Origin: Hygrocybe punicea | Lineage: Eukaryota; Basidiomycota; Agaricomycetes; Agaricales; Hygrophoraceae | Direction of reading: 5' to 3' | Length of the DNA stretch: 64,000 nt | Assembly (NCBI GenBank): GCA_963556145.1 | Contig: OY744463.1 | Coordinates: 4,340,001-4,404,000 of the forward strand | Shown here: positions 45,001 through 52,800 of the stretch, one piece after another | Layout: every line of letters starts with the position of its first letter | Position numbering within the stretch: the first letter of the stretch is position 1 | Translations under genes and position numbers: made by a program | Notes under the pieces: generated by a model | The model's input: only the letters and a program-made list of their open reading frames with translations | Database searches by the model: none | Told to the model about the DNA's origin: nothing

Positions 45001-46555
45001 CTATCGGAAGGCCGGGGTTGTCGTGTGTCTTTTGGCCGAGGGCGATTGGCGAGGCGCATTTGACGTCTTCCGGTCGGATGGGTTCTATTATGTCGGCTGC
45101 CAGTAGTTCGTCGATGGTTTTGCTCAAAAATTCGCGTTGCGCCGCTGTGAACTGGCGTTGTCGGGGCACGCGTTTGGGAAACGTTGTGTCCGGTGGTACG
45201 TGTACGTGGTGTTCGGCCCCCGGTACGGCGTTTACCTCGCTTACTGACAACGCGAAGCAATCTGCGTACTCACGCAGTAGATCCTGTACTTGTTTCCGTT
45301 GTTCCGTGGTGAGGTCGGGTCCAATGGTGACTTTGTCGAGGACGGCGTTGACTCGTTGTGGTTTGAAAGGTTCCGTTTTCCTTGTGAAAATCGAGTGGTC
45401 GGCATTGAGCTCGATTTCTGGTTGGGCGTCACCGATGTCGTTGTCGTTGCCTGGCGTGTCGTCCTGGACCACCCAAACTGGTGCCGTGTGACGTGGGTCC
45501 TGCGATTGCGAGTCGTACTGCGGGCTTGGGGTTGTGCCTGGCGTTCCTTTGCTTTTCCGTCGCTCCCTGTGGCGGCGGCCCCTGCGCTTGCTCGTGGTGG
45601 TTGGGCAGGGTTCCACGCCGTCGATGTCGAGTTGATTCCTGCTGGGATTACTGGCCGGGTGTCTCGGGACCTGGTATCCTTGGGGGGGTGGTTCGAGGTA
45701 CAGCTCTCGGTTGTTGAATCTATCAAGCGTGTCGCCTCGTATAGTGTCTTTGAGGCTGGCAAGTGCGGCGAATGAGTTGTAGGTGTTCCCTTCTTTGCGT
45801 GGGGGCGTAGTGTCAATCTTTTCTTCGTTTACTATGTCCCACAGCTCCCTCGGGGATTTACACTCGCGTCGCCATGACAGTCCAACACCGGCAGCGATGG
45901 GTTTTGGTGTTGTGATCGCGTTGCGCAGGATGCGACTTGGTATTGCGGGGCGGTTTGGCGTCGGTTCCTGGCTTTCGTTTAGCAGGGTTTGCCACCCGTT
46001 GTCGTAGGGTATGCGTAGTGTGTCGTCGCTGTAGTCGTGAACAGCTTTGTATTGTTGCAGCAGCGGTTTTCCGAACAGGAGTGACCAGTTACCTCCGCTT
46101 GGGAACACTTCGAACGCAGCGTTTTTGCGTAGGCCGCCAAGCTCGATGTTGCCTACCCAACGGCCCTGTGAGGGTATGCCCGCTCCGTTCGCCATGCGTA
46201 GGGTTGTTTGCGATGGGGAAAGATTGCCGAGTTGGTGTCGGTGTTTCCGGTATGTCGATGCACAGATGGAGTTCACCATAGATCCATCGTCGAATAGTCC
46301 TTTTAAGTATTGGCAAGTGCCCATGTGGCCATGGAGTCCTACGGTGTGTATGAACGGTCTTGCTCGGTTTCTTTGTGGTGCTGGTAGATCCTCTCTCGTC
46401 GTATACATGTCAAACGTTTCGTGTTTAGGGGTATGGGGTAGTAGATCTTTACTGACTAAACACTTTATGTCCGTACGTGAATCGATGTTGGGAGGGTCTA
46501 AGTGCACGTCCCCGACCCATCCCGTACGCTGGTCGGGGACCGATATGTTCGCCAT
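42098..46555 (-). CDS. pol: Gypsy Pol polyprotein (protease, RT, RNase H, integrase)
   Basis: Single open frame of 1485 residues. Aspartic protease: GLFDDGSMVNS at residues 87-97, with Asp-Asp-Gly-Ser where most gypsy proteases have Asp-Thr/Ser-Gly. Reverse transcriptase: GFDFASGFYAV, then FTQKRMPFGLTGAPSTF and the catalytic FVDDGGMAGD near residue 660. RNase H: ITTDGCKEGFGGVL near 830, then ETDCQALRD. Integrase: HHCC finger HEKTHMGRDA with CSRCKNFG near 1080-1115. Its DDE triad is seen in LVGDYTSMP (1140), FMSDGGSHF (1200) and GLIEGSNK (1235). A Val/Arg-rich GPY-like region follows and there is no chromodomain; the last 40 residues are acidic. The start ATG lies 33 nt beyond the gag stop in another frame, so translation needs reinitiation or recoding. 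Confidence 0.95.
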   Translation of the reverse strand: MANISVPDQRTGWVGDVHLDPPNIDSRTDIKCLVSKDLLPHTPKHETFDMYTTREDLPAPQRNRARPFIHTVGLHGHMGTCQYLKGLFDDGSMVNSICASTYRKHRHQLGNLSPSQTTLRMANGAGIPSQGRWVGNIELGGLRKNAAFEVFPSGGNWSLLFGKPLLQQYKAVHDYSDDTLRIPYDNGWQTLLNESQEPTPNRPAIPSRILRNAITTPKPIAAGVGLSWRRECKSPRELWDIVNEEKIDTTPPRKEGNTYNSFAALASLKDTIRGDTLDRFNNRELYLEPPPQGYQVPRHPASNPSRNQLDIDGVEPCPTTTSKRRGRRHRERRKSKGTPGTTPSPQYDSQSQDPRHTAPVWVVQDDTPGNDNDIGDAQPEIELNADHSIFTRKTEPFKPQRVNAVLDKVTIGPDLTTEQRKQVQDLLREYADCFALSVSEVNAVPGAEHHVHVPPDTTFPKRVPRQRQFTAAQREFLSKTIDELLAADIIEPIRPEDVKCASPIALGQKTHDNPGLPIEELRHRVNDECIAHGFPPAHNMEPRPTPAGPDKEEQHPAKWRFCQNYNMLNRVTQVFPMPQGDIRMKQRRLSGHRWVHGFDFASGFYAVMIPQDTRPYLAFYIEGRGFFTQKRMPFGLTGAPSTFAHVTAQALGDILTALQLELFVDDGGMAGDEFEDMLNRTRRFFQRVREAGLSLSAKKSKFFMSEMIFAGSKVGPDGVQADEAKLTAVVSWRRPPDLLGLSGFLGLTGYFRDLIHGYAKLAQPLSDLLRSVDIPKHAGKAAYRAALRKVKLADKWTEKHQKCFLDLKTALTTNPVLVAPRFDGTPFIITTDGCKEGFGGVLSQRIVVTRPGGKVVSKLHPIAYASKRTSTAEERYKPFLLEFAALKFALDKFDDIVWGFPVELETDCQALRDVLLSPDLNATHARWRDGVLAHQIIDVRHIPGKTNLVGDALSRKDEELPRILNDGSDWSVSPDWETARGLEYDMFTVGESASELHRTLRDRFEDERVFVEVVDALVGIPDDAPERDQRRAAHRAKDFFIDDGRLWKLGGITPARAASRRECITKTEAVALAKVEHEKTHMGRDAIKMQLLDRICSPFLDASITKAIRECSRCKNFGNTHLHALLQPIVRRRPFELLVGDYTSMPTGKGGFTKIGLYADVFSRKLFAFKVKSATGKATVDSLEHIRNTFITPEVFMSDGGSHFDCELVRNYCDSIGTKHHVVAAYSPWINGLIEGSNKILLSTLKRLCAPGLGEDEYDRMATKDIPKNWPQHLNAAVKNLSDRILPSLKFSPNELLLGLITNPQGTGEPETMPIPSDADIAIHLAYADQTRLDGLACAVDHAANRKASFDAKVLRRAPREVIFKTGQLVQVYRSDLINVFSSVRKLVPLWSVPRRVVSRLRNSYVLETLDGVPLSGVFNARRLRSFEPRDGTRMAQAEHDRLLADDTTPTNDHGEGMEVADDEDRELASGDGVEADDVATRASL

Positions 46556-46569
46556 CTTTTGATTTTCCC

Positions 46570-46602
46570 GGGCCGTCCGTCCTGCGTCTACGCGGACGGC
46601 CC
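46570..46602 (-). promoter_or_regulatory. Hairpin at the gag/pol junction with the gag stop codon in its loop
   Basis: The arms GGGCCGTCCG (46570-46579) and CGGACGGCCC (46593-46602) are perfectly complementary, a 10-bp GC-rich stem with a 13-nt loop. The gag stop TAG (46590-46588 on the minus strand) is in the loop and the pol ATG is 15 nt beyond the stem. Such a structure could drive stop-codon readthrough, frameshifting or termination-reinitiation. Confidence 0.85.
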
Positions 46603-47931
46603 TCCTCCATTTCCCTGGATGTCGTCTACTTCATCCATGTAGTTGTGTCCTCCGTAACGTTGGTTGTAGTCGTTGTGACCTCCGTATCCCTGATGTCCGT
46701 AGTTGACGTAGTTGACGCTGGGTCCTTGACGTTCCTTCGACGCTTCGCGGGTAATGTAACTGGCGACCCGGCGCCAGGTGCGTTCTAATTCTGGAAGGGT
46801 GTTCCCTGAGCAAACGGGCGCTCCGGCTCTGTGACCGGCGTATCCGCATTCCCAGCATTCGCGAGAACCGAGTGGAGCGGTTCCCGGCGTCAACGGGAAT
46901 GGGCGCAGTTCGTCTGGTTGGCCGTCGGGATTGGCACGATGCCATGCATCGACCTGGGCCTTGTATGCTGTGTGTCCCGCTTCGGTGTTGGGGTGTTGTT
47001 GTATGGCGAGGTTTTGTAGGTCGTTGTGTCTAACGGTGATAGGTCTGTTTCTGGCGATGGGGATGATCGATGGGGCGGTTGGTTCTCTGCCCATGCCCAA
47101 CGCGCCTGGGCCTGCACCTCGATGTGGCCGTATGGACCCTCGGGTTGCGAATAAGTTTCCGCGGTTGCCCGTATTTCCGCTAAAAGGGTCGTGGGCGGCG
47201 TCTCGCGTCGAATGGTTTTGGTAGGGTCGGGGGGCATCGTCGCGGTATTGGTGACGTGGCCCTACGGGCGTTTGGAGGTGGGTGCTTGCCAGCGAGTCGC
47301 GAAGGCTCTTCGTCGGGGAGTTTGGGATGCGGGCGAGTCGAGCAGTTTCCTCGTCCTTTTTGTATTTGTCAACGACCTCACGTAAATCAAGGGCATCAAG
47401 AGTGCGTACGGCTTCGGCAAGTTCTTCGTAGTTGGTACGCGTTTTGTGTCGTATAAGTTCGCGAACTGGTGCTGGTAAATTGTCGAATACATCCTGTATT
47501 AGTAGGCCGGCCGTATCTTCTGCGTCTTTTGCTTTGGCGGCTAGTCCGTTCGCCCACTTCACGTGTGTCCACACCTCCTTCGACCCCGTCGTTATCGTTT
47601 TCCTCCCCAGTTCGTCTGTGGTTATGATCCACTCTTTGAGGGTGCGGATTCGCTCGGTTTTTGTTGGTTTCGGGATTGCGTTCTTCGGCCATTCCTTCTC
47701 GAATTCCTCAACTAATTTGTTCCAGTCCGTTTTCGTGTCGTTTGCGAGTTTATCGAACCACTGATCCGCTATTCCTGCGTACTCGAGATTGTTTTGGAAG
47801 CATTCTATTTTCTTTTTGTCGGTAGTGTACTCTTTGTCCTCGATCTTGATTTTGATTTCGCGCATAAATTGCCCCGGCGCTAACTTTTCGTCAGGTCCCC
47901 CATCCCAACGTAGGGATCCCGATTCGCCCAT
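46588..47931 (-). CDS. gag: Gypsy Gag protein
   Basis: 447 residues with an intact frame. The first 200 residues are charged and helical with Trp-rich blocks (WFDKLANDTKTDWNKLVEEF, EFEKEWPKN), the retrotransposon-gag fold of virus-like particles. The middle is Arg/Pro/Gly-rich. A zinc knuckle CWECGYAGHRAGAPVC (CX2CX4HX6C, one longer than the usual CX4C) lies near residues 365-380, and the C-terminus is Tyr/Gly-rich with repeated YGGHN. The first ATG of the open frame was taken as start; the frame is open for a further 90 codons upstream without an ATG. Pol follows after a 32-nt gap in a different frame. Confidence 0.92.
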   Translation of the reverse strand: MGESGSLRWDGGPDEKLAPGQFMREIKIKIEDKEYTTDKKKIECFQNNLEYAGIADQWFDKLANDTKTDWNKLVEEFEKEWPKNAIPKPTKTERIRTLKEWIITTDELGRKTITTGSKEVWTHVKWANGLAAKAKDAEDTAGLLIQDVFDNLPAPVRELIRHKTRTNYEELAEAVRTLDALDLREVVDKYKKDEETARLARIPNSPTKSLRDSLASTHLQTPVGPRHQYRDDAPRPYQNHSTRDAAHDPFSGNTGNRGNLFATRGSIRPHRGAGPGALGMGREPTAPSIIPIARNRPITVRHNDLQNLAIQQHPNTEAGHTAYKAQVDAWHRANPDGQPDELRPFPLTPGTAPLGSRECWECGYAGHRAGAPVCSGNTLPELERTWRRVASYITREASKERQGPSVNYVNYGHQGYGGHNDYNQRYGGHNYMDEVDDIQGNGGGPSA

Positions 47932-48290
47932 TTTTGGTCGGGGTGGTGGGTCGTGTTGTTGTGCGGTTGGTGATGTGGGTGGTGTGTCTGGTGCGCTGCG
48001 GCTGGAGAATTCTGAGTTGTTGGATGAGGTGGTGATGGATGATTCCGGGGTTGGAGTTGTTGTTCGTGAGCTCGATAGGGAGGTTGAACTGCTTGTGAAT
48101 CTACCTCGTTCGTCTCGGGAACGGTTTGAGATGAACGATCTACGAAGATCTCGCGCGGGAATGTATGGGTGTAGGTACGACGTCTTGGTGTGTATTTAGG
48201 TTTCGGTGATTGGGTCTGGTCTCTGTGCTCTGGTCTCGGGTCTCAGGTCGCGTGCTCTTCTTGGGTCTCTGGTGAGTCTATTGGGTGTAG

Positions 48291-48315
48291 AGGTCGAATG
48301 CCGCTCTCATCACCA
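48291..48315 (-). other. Primer-binding site of the gypsy element
   Basis: On the minus strand TGGTGATGAGAGCGG starts three bases after the 5' LTR. On the plus strand the region reads like a tRNA 3' part: GGTCGAATGCC (T-arm-like) then GCTCTCATCACCA. The complementarity may extend beyond 18 nt. The tRNA was not identified. Confidence 0.65.
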
Positions 48316-48318
48316 CGT

Positions 48319-48475
48319 TGGAGTGGTCTGGAGTCTCGGACGTCTAACGAAGAACTGAGTCTCGAGTCTCGAAGGTCGTGGATTGGTTGGGTTGTCTTCT
48401 AGCTACTTTGGGAACCAACAAACAACACGAACCGTGGGAACTGAGTCACGTGACACAGCCCTCGCTACTACTCCA
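48319..48475 (-). repeat. Gypsy 5' LTR (right in the window)
   Basis: 157 bp, identical to 41927-42083. As the 5' LTR of the minus-oriented element it should contain the promoter; no TATA box is obvious. Confidence 0.95.
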
Positions 48476-48674
48476 CCGCGGCCAGTTCTCTCGCTTTCCG
48501 CGTTTTTTTTGTGCGTGGTTGTTGCCGTTGTTGGCCCTTTCCGCGTCCTTCTTCATCGTTGCCATGCCGAATTCCTTGCAAACGATGTCTGCGCGTCTGT
48601 TGACGTGTCAGCCCGGGTTTGCGAGGTGTGTGGTTAGCAAGTTGTCGACGGGTTAAAGATAGCGTACGTACCTG

Positions 48675-48706
48675 GGCTGGTAGGTGGGCGCACCACCCTA
48701 CCAGCC
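48675..48706. repeat. Palindrome P2, copy 2 (in hAT-1)
   Basis: GGCTGGTAGGTGGGCG followed by CACCACCCTACCAGCC, a 32-bp imperfect palindrome. On the minus strand it runs into CCCAG|GTACGT, again a donor-like sequence. Confidence 0.8.
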
Positions 48707-48716
48707 TTCAACTTCC

Positions 48717-48718
48717 CT

Positions 48719-48756
<38 letters not shown>

Positions 48757-48990
48757 GTTGGTGTTGGTGTTGTAGGTGGCAGTGGTCATGATCATCCGCA
48801 TTTGAGGCGGCAGGTTGCTGCTGCCGGCGTTGCTGTTGCTGCTGCTGCTGCTGCTGTTGCGGTTGCTGTCGCTGGGGATCATTTGGCCGTCATCGTCGTC
48901 GTCGCTGTCGTCGTCGTCGGGGTGGTGGCATTGGTGGTGTTGCCACTGCCATTGCTGCTGCTGCCGCTGCTGCCATCGATTCACTCCGAC
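48717..48990. repeat. Triplet-repeat block in hAT-1
   Basis: Runs of GTC (48718-48757), CTG (about 48826-48856) and GTC/GTG (48890-48930) are separated by short unique pieces. They create long open frames on several strands encoding only Arg, Ala, Val, Thr or Gln/Asn. I treat these as repeats, not genes. Confidence 0.8.
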
Positions 48991-49424
48991 TCGCGTTGGA
49001 ACGCGAGGGAGGTTGTTGGGTGAAGTCGACCGCGGGCGCCTTATTTATGTGGTCAAGGTGGGCCCTGTGGGGCTGTTCTATGTAAAAAAATGTCAGTAAA
49101 ATATGAAATAAAGTCATTACTCACCATGGTTGTTGAGTAACGTTAGTGTTGAGTCGAACTTGAAGTTGCGCGCGAGTATGTTTAAGGTCACATGACCTAA
49201 GTTTACGCGACTGCATAGAAAAAAATGTGAAAAATTAAGTAAATGAGTATCTACGTAGGTAACTATACATTACGGTTCACGGTTTGAACCACGTTTGAAC
49301 GCGGTTTGAACCGCATGTCAGTGCCAGAACCGCAAACTTAACCAGCGGTTCGGTTCAGCCAAATGGCTGAACCAGAACCGAACTTCCGGTTTGGTTCGCG
49401 GTTCAAACCGGGTTCGGATCAGTT

Positions 49425-49448
49425 CCGAACCAAACTTCGGCATCACTA
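49425..49448 (-). repeat. hAT-1 right terminal inverted repeat
   Basis: Reads TAGTGATGCCGAAGTTTGG on the minus strand. Flanked by the exact duplication ATGGAGTA at 49449-49456. Confidence 0.92.
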
Positions 49449-52013
49449 ATGGAGTACACAAGGCAAGACCCAGCTTTGGCACAAAGAGGGTTGCATTTGG
49501 TCAGCATAAGACTGGAAAGACGCTAATGAAGCAAATGACAGTGAATGACAACAGAAATGAGACAGATGGTGTACTTATGAGCAAATGGATAGATTCCCGA
49601 AGTGGACTCCATGATGTCCTCAAAATTGCCAGTAAACATCACAAGTGGAACAGCAGCAATTGTCTCTTTTCTGACAACAAGTCCATCCTATATGGATGAC
49701 TGAGTATAGTTTGCTGAGACAGTATATGCACTCACCTGTGTCTCATCAACATGATGGCCCATCACCCACATTATGCCATCCTGAGTGAACTATTGCATTG
49801 GTAAGAACCAATGATTACCTGTCCTTTGCACAAGTTCATTTACATAAAATATCTTATTCAAATGTTGGACTGTAGGAGTCAGCAAATGGTCAGGGATATC
49901 TCACAACATCTTGGACCCATTCCAGGTTTCATGCAACATCCCCAAGGCATCAGGGTAAAAAACCATGGAGGGGTGGGTCACAGGATTGGCCATGTCCTGA
50001 GTTAGTGAGTAAAGTGCATGACGCTAGGGATTTTTATGCACATACCTTCATGATGGCATCACTGATCTCATTCAGATACCAAATGTGGCCTTGTGGTGAT
50101 TCTTGGCGCATTGTTTGACCATCAAGATCCTTTTTGAGCTGTTCTAGACACTTGTGAAATCCATGGTATGATGGTGCATTTGCATAAAGTTCCTTTGCCC
50201 ATGAGAGCACAGCCTTCTGTTGTGCACATGAAAACTGAAGATGAGGAGAACTGAATAAAAGATCCATGAGGAAAGCCTGTTGCAGGAAAGGATGGTCAGC
50301 TTGAAGAACATTCTGCAGACTCAGTGCAGAGTGGACACTTACAGCTTTATTGGGGTAAGGGAACCATTCTTCATCTGCATTCGGGCCAAACCATGCATCC
50401 AAAAGTTCATTGGAAGATGCAAATCATCTAAGAGTCAAATGAGACAACTTCTGGTAAGAGTGAGGACATCGCGTAACAAACCTTCATCTTCATCATCATC
50501 TGCATCTGCATCTGCATTGGCAGAGTCCCTAATATCATGAAGAGGAATCTCATCATTGAAGGAAGAGCTGGGATTGTGGGTTGTGGCAAGATTGAGGGCC
50601 TGAGCCAGAGAATTGGCAAGGGAGTCAGGGAGGCTCATTCTGGCACTGAAATACACATGGTGGCCATTTGCATCTGTAAAAGTCAGATGTGTAGAGCTGC
50701 TATCAGTTGTGTGTCCATCCCCTTGAGCACCCAAATCATCCCATGGACCACCCACATTGTCAGTCTCAGCAAAGGTGGACTCTGGGTTTCCAGCGGGATC
50801 TGGGCCATCTGTGAATTCTGTGTAACATGAATGGTTCTGCCAAAACAGATTCCATCACCATGCTCACCAGTGTCATCAGGATCCATTGCCTGACTCAGGC
50901 CTTTATCCCTCTTCTCGGACTTCTCCACAGCCTTGCGAGACCAATGTTTGTGCATTGAGAAATCAGCATGATTACTGAGCCATTGAATGGGGCTCCTGGA
51001 CAAACTCAGCATCTTCCCTGCCCATTCTTGAGCTTGAAATCTGAATAAAGGGAGGGAAATCAGTCAGGAGTAGGCAACTGCACGGATCATCCGCGGGTGC
51101 CGAATTTGGTATCCGTATCCGTATCCGTCAATATCCGTACCCGAGCCATGGATACGGTGATACGGTTTCCACGTCTATGACCCCGGATAAAGAGATAATA
51201 AATGATGAAAAATGTCGCAAAGGTGTGAACGAGACTTGGGGACACTCCCGACAATAACGCGATAGTGCGCGATAATATGCGCGATAAAATAAACAAACGC
51301 GAAGAGTCGCAAGACAACGCGATGTCGCAACGCAGTGATAAACAAGGATTGGAAGGCTTAGCTGGGTGTCCTAGATGACAGCGTGATACGCGGTGATGAC
51401 GCGACGAGATGGAGGTTCTGCGCTACGACTTAGGTCACGATAGCGGAGAGTACACGATGAGGAGAGACGCAGATTCGAGTGGGAATGACTAGATCTTTTT
51501 AAAACTTAAGATGCAAACTAGTGGAGAGGGGAGAACTGGGTTCTTCTTCGCATATTTTCTACTACAGGACACTTTTTATATTCTAAAGGGATAGGGGGAA
51601 AGGGTGGATGAGTGAAATAGAAATGCAGCGAAATATAGCATGAAAGCGACGAAACAGGAACGGAATAGCGAAGGATTTGAAATATCAGCAAATATCACAT
51701 GAAAGTCGGCGAAAAGACGAAGATAAACCGGATGAATTACATTTCTGGTATTGGACTCGGTGTCCGAATGTGTAGGACGTGTTTAACAGTCGTGTGTCAG
51801 CGTATTAAGACCGGGTCGCGCGGTTAAGATACAGCGAAGATGTCGCGGTCACGCGCGCGTTGATCAGCGTAAGTCACGCAAGTCGCGGGCGGCGCGCTGA
51901 TGTTTCGCATGTATGCGGGACTGCGGAAGAGTCGTAGGGAAAGTAGAATTGACCATATGAGAGATTCCGTGCCCAAAGGGAGAGACTGCGTATCAACAGA
52001 TATGATACGGTAT

Positions 52014-52072
52014 TTACCTCGCGTTCGCCGCGCCAACGTCAATTGACGTTGCGGCGTGCTCGCGTGAGGTAA
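52014..52072. repeat. Palindrome P1, copy 2 (in hAT-2)
   Basis: 59-bp imperfect palindrome with the perfect core AACGTCAATTGACGTT (52035-52050) and outer arms TTACCTC and GAGGTAA. Confidence 0.85.
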
Positions 52073-52357
52073 CTGAGGCCGAGGAGAGGTCTGCACCATG
52101 CTCGGGGCACAATGCAGACGTGTCGTGGTGCAATGGGAGGTCGGCCGCGTGGTGGCTGAGGCAGCGGTGATGGCCGGTCATCGTGGTGGTGTGCAAGTGA
52201 GTTGGGGGTGCTCGAAAATGGACGGGAAACAGGTGCTGTGGGTGTTGACCAAGTGGGGGTGGGGTTTGGGGCAAAAGGCGGCGAGGTGACGTATTTGGGC
52301 TCCCCATTGTCCCAGTCTCAACGCGAACGCGATGCGGGGGGTGGGTTGGCCGTGACC

Positions 52358-52378
52358 AGGTGGTGGGCACACCACCAT
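52358..52378. repeat. Palindrome P2, copy 3 (in hAT-2)
   Basis: AGGTGGTGGGCACACCACCAT. It lies immediately left of P1 copy 3, so P1 and P2 form one unit on the minus strand. Confidence 0.75.
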
Positions 52379-52388
52379 CCTCCCAGTT

Positions 52389-52443
52389 ACCTCGCGGTTG
52401 CAGCGCCAACGTCGATTGATGTGACGGTGCGCATCCGCGAGGT
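52389..52443. repeat. Palindrome P1, copy 3 (in hAT-2)
   Basis: 55-bp imperfect palindrome with arms ACCTCGCGG and CCGCGAGGT around AACGTCGATTGATGTGA. Confidence 0.8.
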
Positions 52444-52735
52444 ATGTTGGTGGTGGGATGGCCGTGGCCTTCGTTGTGGTCGCGGTCACGGTCGTGGTCA
52501 TGGTTGTGGTCGTGCTAGTGGTCGTGCTAGTGGTCGTGGTCGTGGTCACTGTGGTGGTCGTGGTGGTCGTTGTTGTTGTTGTTGTTGTTGTTGTCATCCT
52601 ATTTGGAGGGATGTAGGTTGTCGTCATCGTGGTGGTGGCCGCTGTTGTCACCCTCATCCTCACCGCCTGTCGTCCTCGTCGGGTGTGTGGTGTTTGTGTT
52701 GTTGGTACTGCCGTCGTTGTCGTTTGTGTAATTAG
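52440..52735 (+). repeat. GGTCGT/GTTGTT low-complexity block in hAT-2
   Basis: Degenerate GGTCGTGGTCAT-type and GTT repeats, about 300 bp. The long open frames it produces (Cys/Arg/Gly-rich on plus, Thr-rich on minus) are not credible proteins. A 19-nt A run follows at 52743-52761. Confidence 0.75.
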
Positions 52736-52777
52736 TAGCTAAGAAAAAAAAAAAAAAAAAACATACCTACTGCAATG

Positions 52778-52800
52778 GGAGGTGGGTGCACCGCCCCCCC
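52778..52800. repeat. Palindrome P2, copy 4 (in hAT-2)
   Basis: GGGAGGTGGGTGCACCGCCC plus CCC. On the minus strand it leads into GCAGTAG|GTATGT, a donor-like sequence followed by a T run. Confidence 0.75.

Larger units (their letters stand above)
41927..48475 (-). mobile_element. Intact Ty3/gypsy retrotransposon, 6.55 kb
   Basis: Two LTRs of 157 bp (41927-42083, 48319-48475) are identical base for base, begin TGGAGT, end ACTCCA, and are flanked by the 4-bp duplication CCGC (41923-41926, 48476-48479). On the minus strand the order is LTR, primer site TGGTGATGAGAGCGG three bases in, a 380-nt leader, gag (447 codons), a hairpin, pol (1485 codons) and a polypurine tract next to the 3' LTR. In pol the order is protease, reverse transcriptase, RNase H, integrase, which is the Ty3/gypsy arrangement. 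Both ORFs are open throughout. LTRs this short are unusual for gypsy elements. Identical LTRs and open frames indicate a very recent, potentially active copy. Confidence 0.95.
41321..49448. mobile_element. hAT-1: 8.1 kb hAT-type DNA transposon carrying a nested Ty3/gypsy element
   Basis: Terminal inverted repeats (TAGTGTTGCCGAAGTTCGG at the left; TAGTGATGCCGAAGTTTGG reading in from the right) match over 24 bp with two mismatches, and an exact 8-bp duplication flanks them. The subterminal 100-150 bp on both sides is packed with GAACCG/CGGTTC repeats. Without the gypsy element, hAT-1 is about 1.58 kb and encodes no transposase: only low-complexity Thr/Pro frames and triplet repeats. It is therefore a non-autonomous family member that has been interrupted once. 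Its insertion cut the Plavaka relic in the middle of the codons before IFIDD. Confidence 0.9.

Noticed and set aside
48291..48315. A tRNA gene ending in GCTCTCATCACCA
   Set aside because: Only the 3' tRNA-like part is present and CCA is encoded, which nuclear eukaryotic tRNA genes lack. The position next to the LTR marks it as a primer-binding site.
48619..49117. Long open frames on several strands in the triplet-repeat block of hAT-1
   Set aside because: They encode only Arg/Val/Ala, Gln/Thr or Ala/Arg runs dictated by the repeats, with no start context, domain or splice support.
52178..52735. 161- and 177-codon frames in hAT-2 (Thr-rich on minus, Cys/Gly/Arg-rich on plus)
   Set aside because: Products of the GGTCGT/GTT repeat. 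They cross palindromes P1 and P2 and have no plausible protein character.
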